DNA of 64,000 nt from Oceanospirillaceae bacterium (GTDB taxonomy: Bacteria; Pseudomonadota; Gammaproteobacteria; Pseudomonadales; Oceanobacteraceae): assembly GCA_002724925.1 (NCBI GenBank), contig PBQA01000016.1:1-64000 (forward strand), given 5' to 3'. The notes beneath the pieces are model-generated. The model was given only the letters and a program-made list of their open reading frames with translations, ran no database searches and had not been told where the DNA came from. The first letter of the stretch is position 1; the number at the start of each line of letters is the position of its first letter. The translations under genes and the position numbers were made by a program. Below are positions 47,980 through 57,403 of this stretch, piece after piece.

Positions 47980-48333
47980 TTATACCTTTTCTTTGATACG
48001 TGCAGATTTACCGCTACGCTCACGCAGGTAGTACAGTTTCGCCTGACGTACGTCACCACGACGCTTAACAGCAATGCTGTCAACCAGTGGGCTATGAGTC
48101 TGGAAGGTACGCTCTACGCCAACACCGTGTGAAATCTTACGTACAGTGAAAGCAGAGTTCAGGCCGCGGTTACGCTTACCGATCACCACACCTTCGAACG
48201 CCTGCAGACGCTCACGGTTGCCTTCTTTTACTTTTACCTGTACGACAACAGTGTCACCAGGGCCAAACGCAGGGATAGCATCTTTCAGCTGTGCGTTTTC
48301 AATCTGCTGAATGATTGGGTTCTTGTTGCTCAT
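47980..48333 (-). CDS. rplS: 50S ribosomal protein L19
   Basis: L19 sits at the 30S-50S interface. The chain [17 protein letters not shown], then [35 protein letters not shown] ([19 protein letters not shown]), [16 protein letters not shown] and [19 protein letters not shown] is unmistakable. The start at 48333 gives the normal 117 aa; a longer frame to 48381 overlaps trmD and is not needed. Last gene of rpsP-rimM-trmD-rplS. Confidence 0.97.
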   Translation of the reverse strand: MSNKNPIIQQIENAQLKDAIPAFGPGDTVVVQVKVKEGNRERLQAFEGVVIGKRNRGLNSAFTVRKISHGVGVERTFQTHSPLVDSIAVKRRGDVRQAKLYYLRERSGKSARIKEKV

Positions 48334-48343
48334 TGTTCGCTCC

Positions 48344-49102
48344 TTAACAGTCTGACGAGTGCTCAGCCGCGTTCTCGTCAAGGTATTCTGTCAATAACTT
48401 TCGTTGCTCGGTTGTCAGTTCCAGTTCAGCCAGTAAGTCTGGTCTGCGTTGCCAGGTTCTGCCCAGTGCCTGCTTTAAGCGCCACTGGCGGATCTTTTCG
48501 TGATTCCCGCTCAGCAATACCTCGGGTACTGCTTCGCCTTCGTACACTTCAGGCCGTGTGTAATGCGGACAATCCAGCAAGCCATCCATAAAAGAGTCTT
48601 GCTGAGCCGACAGTTCATGCCCCAATACACCAGGCACTAACCGGATCACAGCATCCATCAACGTCATGGCTGGTAACTCACCACCACTGAGTACGAAATC
48701 GCCGACAGACCATTCTTCGTCGACTTCCGCCTCAATCAGACGTTCATCAATGCCTTCATACCGTCCAGCTACCAGAATCAGTTTGTCGTGCTGAGCAAGT
48801 TCGAGCACCCCTTCCTGATCCAGTTTCCGGCCCTGTGGCGACATATAAATCACCTTAGCGCCTTCTCCTGCCGCTGCTTTCGCAGCATGGATGGCGTCCT
48901 TTAATGGCTGAATTTTCATCAGCATTCCTGGGCCACCGCCGTACGGCCGATCATCCACCGTCTGGTAATTGTCGTAAGCGTAATCTCTTGGATTCCAACA
49001 GGTCACGCTGACTTTCTCCTGCTTGACTGCCCGTCCGCTGACACCTTGTCCGGTCAACGCCTGAATCATCTCAGGAAACAGAGTTACAACACCAAACCAC
49101 AC
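48344..49102 (-). CDS. trmD: tRNA (guanine-37-N1) methyltransferase TrmD
   Basis: TrmD methylates G37 next to the anticodon and prevents frameshifting. Motifs [51 protein letters not shown] (here [14 protein letters not shown]), [19 protein letters not shown] and [17 protein letters not shown] (key part [10 protein letters not shown]) define the family. Length 252 aa is typical. It lies 10 nt upstream of rplS. Confidence 0.97.
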   Translation of the reverse strand: MWFGVVTLFPEMIQALTGQGVSGRAVKQEKVSVTCWNPRDYAYDNYQTVDDRPYGGGPGMLMKIQPLKDAIHAAKAAAGEGAKVIYMSPQGRKLDQEGVLELAQHDKLILVAGRYEGIDERLIEAEVDEEWSVGDFVLSGGELPAMTLMDAVIRLVPGVLGHELSAQQDSFMDGLLDCPHYTRPEVYEGEAVPEVLLSGNHEKIRQWRLKQALGRTWQRRPDLLAELELTTEQRKLLTEYLDENAAEHSSDC

Positions 49103-49138
49103 CGGTCTTCACTCCTCTCTGGCCCTGTTGGCCAGGGG

Positions 49139-49660
49139 TTAAAAATCCGGGTCCCAGTCCACCTGGATCACACTGCCGTCCAGATCGACCTCAAGAACGT
49201 ATTGATCTACAAAGGGTAATAAGCGCTGCTGTTGATCGATGCTGCCCTCGCAAGGCGTCACCGTCACCACCTGATTACCACCACCCGAATCAAACAGTTC
49301 TTTCACCTGGCCCAGCACCACACCTTCGGTATTTACTACCTTGAGTCCGATCAGCTGGAACCAATAATGTTCATCTTCTTCAAGCTCAGGAAGCTCATCT
49401 TCAGGAACCCCAATCTCACACTGATGTAAACTCAATGCCAGATCACGGTCTGTAATGCCCTGAAGGCTTGCCACCAGACCTTTTCCCTGAGGCTTGCCCT
49501 GAAGTACTTTAATCTGCTGCCAGCGATCATCCTTACGGATATGCCAGACAGGATACTCCAGAATGTTTGTCATCGGTTGTGTGTAGGAATACACCTTCAC
49601 CCACCCTTTAATGCCAAACGCAGTGCTTATTTTACCCAGAACGCGAATGTTCTCAGACAC
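49139..49660 (-). CDS. rimM: 16S rRNA processing protein RimM
   Basis: RimM matures the 30S head and binds S19. Motifs LGKISTAFGIKGWVKVYSYT near the start, then YWFQLIGLKVVNTEGVVLGQV and LPFVDQYVLEVDLDGSVIQVDWDPDF (end VDWDPDF) match. Length 173 aa is normal. It lies between rpsP (24 nt) and trmD (37 nt). Confidence 0.96.
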   Translation of the reverse strand: MSENIRVLGKISTAFGIKGWVKVYSYTQPMTNILEYPVWHIRKDDRWQQIKVLQGKPQGKGLVASLQGITDRDLALSLHQCEIGVPEDELPELEEDEHYWFQLIGLKVVNTEGVVLGQVKELFDSGGGNQVVTVTPCEGSIDQQQRLLPFVDQYVLEVDLDGSVIQVDWDPDF

Positions 49661-49683
49661 TGCTTACCCCCGGTTAAACTGAA

Positions 49684-49935
49684 TTACGCTTCTTTTTTAG
49701 CAGCGTCTTTCAGCAGCTTCTTAACACGGTCAGTTGGCTGTGCGCCTTTACCTACCCAGTACTCAACGCGTTCCAGATCGATACGCAGAGCTTCTTCCTG
49801 GCCACGAGCAATCGGGTTGAAGAACCCAAGGCGCTCGATAAAGCGACCGTCGCGAGGCATGCGCGCGTCAGCTACGTTGATGTGATAAAAAGGACGTTTT
49901 TTAGAGCCGCCGCGGGCTAAACGAATAACTACCAT
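49684..49935 (-). CDS. rpsP: 30S ribosomal protein S16
   Basis: S16 is an assembly protein of the small subunit. [39 protein letters not shown] (start [17 protein letters not shown]) is diagnostic. Length 83 aa is standard. It opens the rpsP-rimM-trmD-rplS operon. Confidence 0.98.
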   Translation of the reverse strand: MVVIRLARGGSKKRPFYHINVADARMPRDGRFIERLGFFNPIARGQEEALRIDLERVEYWVGKGAQPTDRVKKLLKDAAKKEA

Positions 49936-50218
49936 AAAGTGTGTCTACTCCGGTCGTTTTATCTAGTGGCAGGTTTTGAAATCGCCTACCGTTTAACATC
50001 CCTCAAGGCCAGGGATATGCGCAATGCATGCAACTGGCTTGAAGGGCCTGGGGCCACCCGTACAGGCAACCCACACAAAAGGGCGCGTAGTGTACGCTAA
50101 CTGGGCATCAAACCGCAAGCATAAGATCGTGCATGAGACCACACCTAATGCGGCATTGTATTCAGGCGCAGGATAGATAATATTCGCGTTTTCCAAGATC
50201 CCCTTCAGGCCAGATATT

Positions 50219-51028
50219 ATGAGCACAATCCAGACGATTCAGGACAAAGCCCTCGCACTTAAGAACAACCGTGCCTTCGAGCTGTTTGTTGTTGGCGTCA
50301 TTATTATCTCCGCGCTTCTGGTTGGCGCCAAAACCTATCCAATCCCAGAGACCGTATCGCAAGCGATTGTCTGGTTGGATGTGGGGATTACCTTTCTCTT
50401 TCTGTTTGAGATTATCGTCCGCTTCATCGCTGAACCTAATAAGAAGCGATTCTTTCACAATGGCTGGAATGTCTTCGACACTCTGGTCGTCGTGGTCAGT
50501 CTGATCCCGATTGATAACAGCGACATGGCACTGGTCGGCCGTCTGGTAAGGGTATTCCGCGTTCTGCGTATGGTCTCTATCATCCCTGAGTTGCGCATGC
50601 TTCTGAACTCTCTGGTCCGCGCCCTGCCCCAGCTTGGTTATGTTGTGCTACTGATGTTTATCATCTTCTATATATATGCAGCGATCGGCGCGACCTTCTT
50701 TGCTGGCATCAATCCCGACCTGTGGGGCGACATCGCTATCTCTATGCTGACGCTGTTCCGGGTAATGACGTTTGAAGACTGGACCGACGTCATGTACGAA
50801 ACCATGGCGGTCTACCCTCTGTCGTGGAGCTTCTACCTGTCGTTCATCTTCTTCACCGCCTTTGCCTTCCTGAACATGGTGATCGGGATCGTCGTCAATG
50901 TGCTTGAAGACGAACACGCGAGAGAACGCGCTGAACAAGATGAAGAGCAAGGCAATGCGTCACTGAATGATCTGCGTGCAGAAATTCATGAGCTCAAGAA
51001 TATGATTTCAAGGCTTGAGCAACGCTGA
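50219..51028 (+). CDS. bacterial voltage-gated sodium channel
   Basis: The 269-aa protein has six spans like NaChBac. S4 carries regular arginines (RLVRVFRVLRMVSIIPELR, near residues 105-123). The selectivity filter MTFEDWTD near 183-190 fits the TxExW pattern of sodium-selective bacterial channels. A C-terminal coiled coil (LRAEIHELKNMISRLEQ) would hold the tetramer together. Four copies would form one inner-membrane channel, linked in other marine and alkaliphilic bacteria to motility and pH response. It is followed by a Na/Pi symporter gene. Confidence 0.92.
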   Translation: MSTIQTIQDKALALKNNRAFELFVVGVIIISALLVGAKTYPIPETVSQAIVWLDVGITFLFLFEIIVRFIAEPNKKRFFHNGWNVFDTLVVVVSLIPIDNSDMALVGRLVRVFRVLRMVSIIPELRMLLNSLVRALPQLGYVVLLMFIIFYIYAAIGATFFAGINPDLWGDIAISMLTLFRVMTFEDWTDVMYETMAVYPLSWSFYLSFIFFTAFAFLNMVIGIVVNVLEDEHARERAEQDEEQGNASLNDLRAEIHELKNMISRLEQR

Positions 51029-51194
51029 GTCCACTGACAATAAATATTGCATTTTTATGACATGGAGATGACTTTCTGGGGCATTTCCGTCATATAATCG
51101 CGCACCAATTCGCAACCCTGTTCGCAGCCGAAATCGCGAACTTAAAGTCACCGACGGACTCAGTTCCGCTGAAGCGACCGGATTCAGGTAAGGT

Positions 51195-52919
51195 ATGAAC
51201 TACACTCTTTTCGACTTCCTCCAGCTCATCGGTGCCCTCGGCATCTTTATTTTCGGTATGAAGATCTTCAGTGAAGGTCTCCAGAAAGTGGCAGGAAGCC
51301 GCCTGAAGTCCGTGCTCAGTGGCATGACCCGCAATCGTGTTACCGGTGTTGTCACCGGCTTCGCAACAACAACCATCACCCAATCATCGACGACCACGAC
51401 GGTCATGGCCGTGAGCTTCGTCAACGCTGGTCTACTGACGTTCGTCGAGTCTACGGGGGTGATTATGGGGGCCAACATAGGCACCACTGTGACCGCCTGG
51501 ATCGTTGCCCTGTTCGGCTTCAAAATGAAGATCACGCCGATTGCTATGGCAGTGATCGGCCTGTTTTTCGCCTTCCTGTTTTCTAAAAACAGCCGCCTGC
51601 GCAACATTGCTGAAACCATGGTCGGCTTCGGCATTCTGTTTATTGGCCTCGAGTTCATCAAAAACGGCGTGCCTGACATTCGCAGCAACCCGGAGATACT
51701 CGAGTTCCTCGATATGTTCACCGGATTCGGCTACGCCTCTCTGCTTATTTTTGTCGTCATCGGTACGCTACTCACCCTTGTCATGCAGTCATCGTCGGCG
51801 GCAACGGCCGTCACACTGGTGATGTTGTTCGAAGGCTGGATATCCTTTCCGCTGGCTGCAGCCATGGTTTTGGGTGAAAACATAGGCACCACAGTGACAG
51901 CGAACCTTGCCGCCATGGTGGGGAACGTGCACGCGAAACGGGCAGCCCGGTTCCACCTGATATTCAATCTGATCGGTGTCGTCTGGATGTTGGCGGCTAT
52001 CTATCCGGTGATGCACATAATCGACCTGGTGGTTCAGAACTTCTCAACCGCACCGGTTTCTATTCTGAGTGATGCCCCGGAAGCCAGACCCAACGCAACG
52101 CTCGGTCTGTCGCTCTTTCACACCTCATTCAATATCCTGAATGTCATTCTGCTGTTTGCCTTTATCCCTTACATAGTAAGGTTTATCGAGCGCATTCTTC
52201 CAAAGAGCGCAGACGGCGCCGACGACTTCCGCCTCAAATACATCAGCGCCGGAGTTATGACGTCGCCAGCACTGGCTCTGGAACAGGCGCAAAAAGAAGC
52301 CCAACAGTTTGCAGGGATACTCAATCGTATGCATGCTGATGTTGATGAGCTTCTGTTCGACAAGAAAGCATCAAGATCGAAACTCCTGAAACGCATCGCT
52401 GCAGCTGAAGAAGCCACTGATCAGCTGGAAATTGAGATTTCAGACTATCTCGTGCGGGTCAGTGAAAACACCAACCTGGAGCATGACCTGATTGAACGCA
52501 TCCGTTTCCTGCAGACCATGATTAACGACATGGAGCGTATCGCAGACATCTACTTCCAGATATCGAAACTGTCGGAGCGTCTGCATGAAACACGCAGCCA
52601 ATGGCCTGGTGATGCCAGAGCAGACATGGTGCAGATGATGGAAGCTCTGAGAAACGCTGTGCAGAACATGCAGGAAAGCACGTCGAAAGAGCCTGAAGAA
52701 GTCAGCCTTGAGCGTGCGATCGAACTCGAAGACCGCATAGATGAACTGCGGGACTCATTCCGTGACACCCACTTCTCACGCCTTGAGAACGGCGACTACA
52801 GCCCGAGAGCTGGTGTCATATTTATCGACGTCCTTAATCGTATCGAACGTATTGGCGACCATATCCTCAACGTTAACGAGTCTGCGGCAAATCACCGCCT
52901 CAAAGCTCAACGCGTCTGA
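51195..52919 (+). CDS. Na/Pi cotransporter family protein
   Basis: The N-terminal 330 residues hold about nine spans with the two inverted QSS repeats of NptA-type symporters (TITQSSTTTTVMAV near 60-73 and VMQSSSAATAVTLVML near 200-215, each preceded by an FGM/GTLL helix and followed by GANIGTTVTA or GENIGTTVTA). The C-terminal 200 residues are a helical PhoU-like domain. It imports phosphate with sodium. At 574 aa the length is normal. It stands 166 nt after the sodium-channel gene in the same direction. Confidence 0.92.
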   Translation: MNYTLFDFLQLIGALGIFIFGMKIFSEGLQKVAGSRLKSVLSGMTRNRVTGVVTGFATTTITQSSTTTTVMAVSFVNAGLLTFVESTGVIMGANIGTTVTAWIVALFGFKMKITPIAMAVIGLFFAFLFSKNSRLRNIAETMVGFGILFIGLEFIKNGVPDIRSNPEILEFLDMFTGFGYASLLIFVVIGTLLTLVMQSSSAATAVTLVMLFEGWISFPLAAAMVLGENIGTTVTANLAAMVGNVHAKRAARFHLIFNLIGVVWMLAAIYPVMHIIDLVVQNFSTAPVSILSDAPEARPNATLGLSLFHTSFNILNVILLFAFIPYIVRFIERILPKSADGADDFRLKYISAGVMTSPALALEQAQKEAQQFAGILNRMHADVDELLFDKKASRSKLLKRIAAAEEATDQLEIEISDYLVRVSENTNLEHDLIERIRFLQTMINDMERIADIYFQISKLSERLHETRSQWPGDARADMVQMMEALRNAVQNMQESTSKEPEEVSLERAIELEDRIDELRDSFRDTHFSRLENGDYSPRAGVIFIDVLNRIERIGDHILNVNESAANHRLKAQRV

Positions 52920-53034
52920 ATAGGGCCACTCGACGGTCTGTTCTTCCACAGGAACAGACTGTCACTCACTCAGGCAGGAACCAATACCTCTCTCTGCTTT
53001 CTCACAAAGACATATTCTCTGTGAGGAGCACATA

Positions 53035-54129
53035 ATGAGTACTTCAACCTCAGCAACAGATTCACTATTCCAGCCCCTTCAGCTCGGTTCTCTGGATATT
53101 CCAAATCGCGTCATTATGGCGCCCCTGACCCGCTGTCGCGCGATCGATCATATGCCCAATGAGCTGATGCGCGAGTACTACACTCAACGTGCCAGCGGTG
53201 GTCTGATCATTACCGAATGCACCATGGTTACCCCGCAGACGTCGGCCTTCGCGAGCGAGCCGGGTATCTACTCTGACGAACAGGTCAGTGAGTGGAAGAA
53301 AATCACGGATTCGGTTCATGCCGCGGGCGGCCGTATCTTCATGCAGATCTGGCATGCAGGGCGCGCTGTTCACCCTGAACTCAATGATGGAAAACCTGCT
53401 GTATCGGCCAGCCCGATAGCTATTGAAGGCGGATCAACTACCCCTCAGGGCCAATTCGAATATCAGAAACCGGAGGCTCTGACCGAAGAACAGATTCAAG
53501 AACTGGTGAACGATTTCCGCAAAGGCGCTGAAAACGCTAAAAAGGCCGGCTTCGATGGTGTTGAAGTTCACGGTGCAAATGGTTATCTGCTAGATCAGTT
53601 CTTGCGGGACGGTGCTAACACTCGCGACGACAACTACGGCGGCTCATGGCACAACCAGGTACGCTTCCTCACAGAAGTACTGGATGCAGTGTGTGAGGTG
53701 TTTACACCACACAGGGTAGGCGTACGCTTCTCGCCTTTGAATGGCTTCAACGATATGAAAGACAGTGATCCGGTCGCCTTGGTTAAGTATCTTGCCGCGC
53801 ACCTGAACCCCAAAGATCTTGCGTATGTCCATCTCATGCGTGCTGATTTTCTCGGTGAGCAGAAAGCGGACGTGGTCACGCCATTCCGCGAACTCTATAA
53901 TGGTCAGTTGATTCTGAACATGGGCTACAGCCCGGAAGAAGCTGCCGATACTGTAGAGTCTCGCCATGCGGATGCCATCGCCTTCGGCACAGCCTTCCTT
54001 GCCAACCCTGATCTGCCAGAGCGCATTCGCCAGGGGGCAGAACTCAACGAGCCTGACCCGAATACCTTCTACACTCAGGATGCAAAAGGGTATACGGACT
54101 ATCCTACGCTGGAAACAGCTGAGGCTTGA
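53035..54129 (+). CDS. old yellow enzyme family alkene reductase
   Basis: This is an FMN-dependent ene-reductase like NemA. Motifs are LFQPLQLGSLDIPNRVIMAPLTR (first part IPNRVIMAPLTRCRA), IWHAGRAVHP, the substrate-binding HxxN in VEVHGANGYLLDQFLRDG, and FGTAFLANPDLPERI near the C-terminus. 364 aa is typical. GAGGAG lies 7 nt before the ATG. No TetR-type nemR is adjacent. Substrates of the family include activated alkenes and nitro compounds. Confidence 0.93.
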   Translation: MSTSTSATDSLFQPLQLGSLDIPNRVIMAPLTRCRAIDHMPNELMREYYTQRASGGLIITECTMVTPQTSAFASEPGIYSDEQVSEWKKITDSVHAAGGRIFMQIWHAGRAVHPELNDGKPAVSASPIAIEGGSTTPQGQFEYQKPEALTEEQIQELVNDFRKGAENAKKAGFDGVEVHGANGYLLDQFLRDGANTRDDNYGGSWHNQVRFLTEVLDAVCEVFTPHRVGVRFSPLNGFNDMKDSDPVALVKYLAAHLNPKDLAYVHLMRADFLGEQKADVVTPFRELYNGQLILNMGYSPEEAADTVESRHADAIAFGTAFLANPDLPERIRQGAELNEPDPNTFYTQDAKGYTDYPTLETAEA

Positions 54130-54163
54130 TACAAGCCGCAAGATCTGAGCTTAAGGTCAGAAA

Positions 54164-54194
54164 AGTAACGCCGGGCATATCACCCGGCGTTACT
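54164..54194 (+). terminator. hairpin after alkene reductase
   Basis: AGTAACGCCGGG and CCCGGCGTTACT form a perfect 12-bp stem around a 7-nt loop. Few T residues follow, so termination is likely but not textbook. Confidence 0.65.
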
Positions 54195-54391
54195 AATTAC
54201 ATTCTCTGAAATATCCCACTGCACAGCCTCAATAAAACGAATATTTCAAAACATAAAAAGAACAATTCTCAGTCGCCTGGCTCATTACAAAAAACCACCC
54301 CTAACCCTCGTATCTACAGGCTTTTCGGCTTGTTCACAGAGCCTGCCCGCGCTATCGTTGCTAAAGATACTTATTCAACCCGGAGGATTCC

Positions 54392-54859
54392 ATGAAAGGC
54401 AGTCAGCGCGTTATTGATCAACTACAGAAACTTCTCAACTGTGAGTTGGCCGCCCGCGATCAGTACTTCGCTCACTCGCGGATTTACGAAGACATGGGGC
54501 TGAATAAACTCTATGAGCGTCTCAGCCACGAAATGGAAGAAGAGACCCAGCACGCGGATGTACTGGTCAGACGTATTCTGTTTCTGGAAGGCACTCCTGA
54601 CCTGTCTAACGCGGATGATCTCAACGTGGGAGAAACTGTCCCAGAGATGCTTCAGGCAGACCTTGATGTGGAGTACTACGTCGCTGATCTCTTGAAAGAG
54701 ACCATGGCCATCTGTGAAGAAGAAAAAGACTATCAGACTCGTGAATTACTTCAGCCACTACTCTACGACACAGAAGAAGACCACGCCCGCTGGCTCGAAC
54801 GTCAATTACGCCTGATCAAGATGATAGGTATAGAGAACTACCTGCAGTCACAAATGTGA
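54392..54859 (+). CDS. bfr: bacterioferritin, lacking the haem-ligand Met
   Basis: Bfr stores iron as a 24-mer. Ferroxidase residues are in place (E18 in [11 protein letters not shown]51 and H54 in EEETQHAD, E94 region [12 protein letters not shown]127 and H130 in DTEEDHARW). The end [14 protein letters not shown] is typical. By alignment with E. coli Bfr, the haem-ligating Met52 (in DEMKHAD) is Thr here (EETQHAD), so this subunit probably does not bind haem unless it mixes with another. GGAGG lies before the ATG. A terminator follows. Confidence 0.93.
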   Translation: MKGSQRVIDQLQKLLNCELAARDQYFAHSRIYEDMGLNKLYERLSHEMEEETQHADVLVRRILFLEGTPDLSNADDLNVGETVPEMLQADLDVEYYVADLLKETMAICEEEKDYQTRELLQPLLYDTEEDHARWLERQLRLIKMIGIENYLQSQM

Positions 54860-54880
54860 CAGCTCTGGTTTGATTAAACG

Positions 54881-54904
54881 AAGCGCCACTATGGCGCTTT
54901 TTTT
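54881..54904 (+). terminator. terminator of bfr
   Basis: AAGCGCC-ACTAT-GGCGCTT followed by a run of T residues. Confidence 0.92.
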
Positions 54905-54936
54905 GTGTCTGAAATTCAATCCAATACGCGTAAAAC

Positions 54937-55476
54937 TCAGACCAACTTACCCAGAGCGTGCTCTACCACCTGAACCCGCTCTTCCATCGTATGCGGATGC
55001 GCAAGCAGTCCTTCGATCACGTAAACCATCAAACGGGCATCAAGTTGTGCTGCCGCGGGCTCAAGACCCGCCTTAATCAACTCAGACACCGAGAGTTGTT
55101 CGACCATCTGGTGAAAGCGATCGTGCCAATTGCGCACAACCTCTGAATGCGACACCCGAGAGTGAACGTCCGTCATCAAAGACCCCGAACTCTCGAACTG
55201 CTCAATCAACTTCAATACCCGTTCGGTCAAGGGAGCATTCTGCATCGCGATCACCTGAGGCATGGCCTGCATCACTTCCCGGTTCAGCACCGCGATCAGG
55301 AGATCGTCTTTATTTGCGTAGTACCAGTAGATGGTATTCGCAGCCACGCCGGCTGCTTTGGCAACACTCGACATCGAGGTCTTTTCATAGCCTTGCTCTT
55401 TGAACAGCGCCATGGCGACTGCCTCGATCTCTTCTCTCTTTATCTTCTGCTCTACATGCCGCTTGTTGCGTGCCAT
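54937..55476 (-). CDS. TetR family transcriptional regulator
   Basis: HTH residues ALFKEQGYEKTSMSSVAKAAGVAANTIYWYYANKDDLL (core SMSSVAKAAGVAANTIYWYY) are typical. The start at 55476 (MARNKRHVEQ) has GGA about 9 nt upstream and gives 179 aa; a frame to 55539 would begin inside the palindrome 55525-55547. It is divergent from the alpha/beta hydrolase at 55577. The palindrome between them is the probable operator. Ligand unknown. Confidence 0.9.
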   Translation of the reverse strand: MARNKRHVEQKIKREEIEAVAMALFKEQGYEKTSMSSVAKAAGVAANTIYWYYANKDDLLIAVLNREVMQAMPQVIAMQNAPLTERVLKLIEQFESSGSLMTDVHSRVSHSEVVRNWHDRFHQMVEQLSVSELIKAGLEPAAAQLDARLMVYVIEGLLAHPHTMEERVQVVEHALGKLV

Positions 55477-55524
55477 TCGTTTTCCAGATCCAGTTCTTGA
55501 TTGACGTTTAAGATACAGATACGC

Positions 55525-55547
55525 TATCTTGAATGCCATTCAAGATA
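55525..55547. promoter_or_regulatory. palindrome, likely TetR operator
   Basis: TATCTTGAAT-GCC-ATTCAAGATA has perfect 10-bp arms and lies midway between the divergent TetR and hydrolase genes. A further AAGATA half-site lies at 55510-55515. Confidence 0.75.
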
Positions 55548-55576
55548 AGACAAGTAATAACAAAGGCTCAATCATC

Positions 55577-56479
55577 ATGAACGTACTATCAGAAAACCGA
55601 GTGAAGGGATCATTCAGGAATCAAGGGGTAAGCTGTGCAGCCACACTCCACAAGCCCGACAACACCAAGGGGCCGTATCCCACGATTCTGATGGTGCATG
55701 GTTGGGGTGGAACCCAACTTACCCTCGTCACTGAATTTATCAGGGCATTTAACGATGCAGGCTTCGCCGTACTCACATTTGACTATCCAGGTTGGGGAGA
55801 CAGCGAAGGCCTCCCACGCAACGTTATCAGCCCGTGGAAGCGTGAAAAAACCGTCGAAGCTGCACTGACCTACACCAAGTCGCTGCCGGACGTCGATCAG
55901 ACCAATATTATTCTCTGGGGTAGTTCCTTTGGGGGCGGTCATGTAGTGAAGATAGCGGCCGAGCATCCTGAACTTCGCGGAGCGATTGCTCAAGTCCCTA
56001 TGCTCGACGGCATGTTGGCCGTAAAGGCCGTGCCACCGGCACGAATGATCCACTTTGGTATCGATATGATGCGGGATATGCTCAACCCGTTTGCAACGCA
56101 TTATGTGCCCATCGTCTCCCCTGAAGGTGAATACTCCTCAATGGACCGCGACGGCGCATGGCGCGTAGAAAGCTGGATCGAAGATACGCTGAAACGCCAA
56201 CAGGACAACCGTATTGCGGCGAGATCACTTGCAACTATGGGCTTCTATCGACCACGAAAACATCTGAAGAAGATTACAATACCGACGCTGATCATTGGCG
56301 CTACCCGCGATAGCGTCGCACCGTTCGACGAAAATAAGGTACGCAGACTGTCTTCAGACAGTGTTGAAATTCAGACAATAGACGCTAATCACTTTGACCC
56401 ATATCTGGATCACTGGTTTGAAGATAATATCTCCAGGCAGCTTGAGTTCATTAAACGGCTTGTGCCTTCAAGCTACTGA
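55577..56479 (+). CDS. alpha/beta hydrolase
   Basis: The 300-aa protein has the oxyanion-side ILMVHGWGGTQLTL, nucleophile elbow LWGSSFGGGHVVKIA, Asp region GATRDSVAPFDE and final His (IDANHFDPYLDH). It resembles the hydrolase at 18264-19148 in all four motifs (IWGSSFSGGHVLK there), so the two are paralogues, each divergent from a TetR gene. The ATG at 55577 follows AAAGG; an upstream TTG at 55529 lies inside the operator. Substrate unknown. Confidence 0.85.
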   Translation: MNVLSENRVKGSFRNQGVSCAATLHKPDNTKGPYPTILMVHGWGGTQLTLVTEFIRAFNDAGFAVLTFDYPGWGDSEGLPRNVISPWKREKTVEAALTYTKSLPDVDQTNIILWGSSFGGGHVVKIAAEHPELRGAIAQVPMLDGMLAVKAVPPARMIHFGIDMMRDMLNPFATHYVPIVSPEGEYSSMDRDGAWRVESWIEDTLKRQQDNRIAARSLATMGFYRPRKHLKKITIPTLIIGATRDSVAPFDENKVRRLSSDSVEIQTIDANHFDPYLDHWFEDNISRQLEFIKRLVPSSY

Positions 56480-57255
56480 TCCGGAGGCAACAAAAACACT
56501 TTCCGTGTTTCTTCCATATACTGTTCGAACAATCCCTGAGCCTTCATCTCGCTCAACACCTGCTGCAGAGGTTGAGCGAGATCGGCATGACGACGGTGAA
56601 GCACGGGATACACAACAATATCGTCTTCAAATTCATTCACATGAATGCCTGCAAGGCTCAGATCGAGTGACTCTATTAAAGCGGAAATACGCCCCGGAAA
56701 ATCAATAAACACATCAGAGCGCCCCGCTAACAACTTATGAAGTCCCTGTTCCGGACTGGTAATCGCAAACAGATAGCCTTCCGAGACAACATCATTAAGC
56801 ATATCGCCCAACGGCTCTACGCCACGCAGATATTCCACCCGGTACGACTTCCCCTCAAGGTCCGACAAACGATCCAGTTGTATCTCTGGATTAATCGTCG
56901 CCATCCCGTACTTAGTCGTCAGAATCGACTCGCGCACAATCACAGCGTTCGGGTTATCATCCTCATAGCCGGCAGCACGCAAACCCTCAACGTCGATCTT
57001 GCCGGTAGTCAGCAAAGTGGTCGCCCGCAATGGAGGGTATACACCATACTCCAATGTAATCCCAAGACGACCAAAGGCTTCTGAAATCAGCTTATGATAC
57101 CAGGCCATGGTCAGACTCTGAGCCGGGTCTGCCGTATAGGCCATGGTGAAGACAGTTCTGTCTGGTGCGTTTTCGGAATGAGAGAAAATTGAAAGAAACA
57201 GAAGAGAGGAAATACAGGCGCGGCCAAAGTATCGCCGCCAGCTGAAATGTGCCAT
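56473..57255 (-). CDS. SBP_bac_3-like periplasmic protein
   Basis: From the ATG at 57255 the protein is 260 aa with an N-terminal signal (ACISSLLFLSIFSHSE region). The mature chain resembles family 3 solute-binding proteins: LISEAFGRLGITLEYGVYPP, TTGKIDVEGLRAAGY, LEGKSYRVEYLRGVEPLGDM and LLAGRSDVFIDF. No permease or ATPase gene is nearby, so it may be a stand-alone sensor or orphan. The 3' end overlaps the convergent hydrolase by 7 nt. Confidence 0.75.
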   Translation of the reverse strand: MAHFSWRRYFGRACISSLLFLSIFSHSENAPDRTVFTMAYTADPAQSLTMAWYHKLISEAFGRLGITLEYGVYPPLRATTLLTTGKIDVEGLRAAGYEDDNPNAVIVRESILTTKYGMATINPEIQLDRLSDLEGKSYRVEYLRGVEPLGDMLNDVVSEGYLFAITSPEQGLHKLLAGRSDVFIDFPGRISALIESLDLSLAGIHVNEFEDDIVVYPVLHRRHADLAQPLQQVLSEMKAQGLFEQYMEETRKVFLLPPDQ

Positions 57256-57403
57256 ATAACAAACCAAAGAAATGTCTGAGCAAACCAGCAGGACTGTCAA
57301 TTCCTTAGAGTCGTCACTTATCGCCAGCGAGTTATTACCACATCATAGCAGGACATCAATAATTTACTCAGTATATTACGCTGACAGGCCTCACACCCGA
57401 GGG

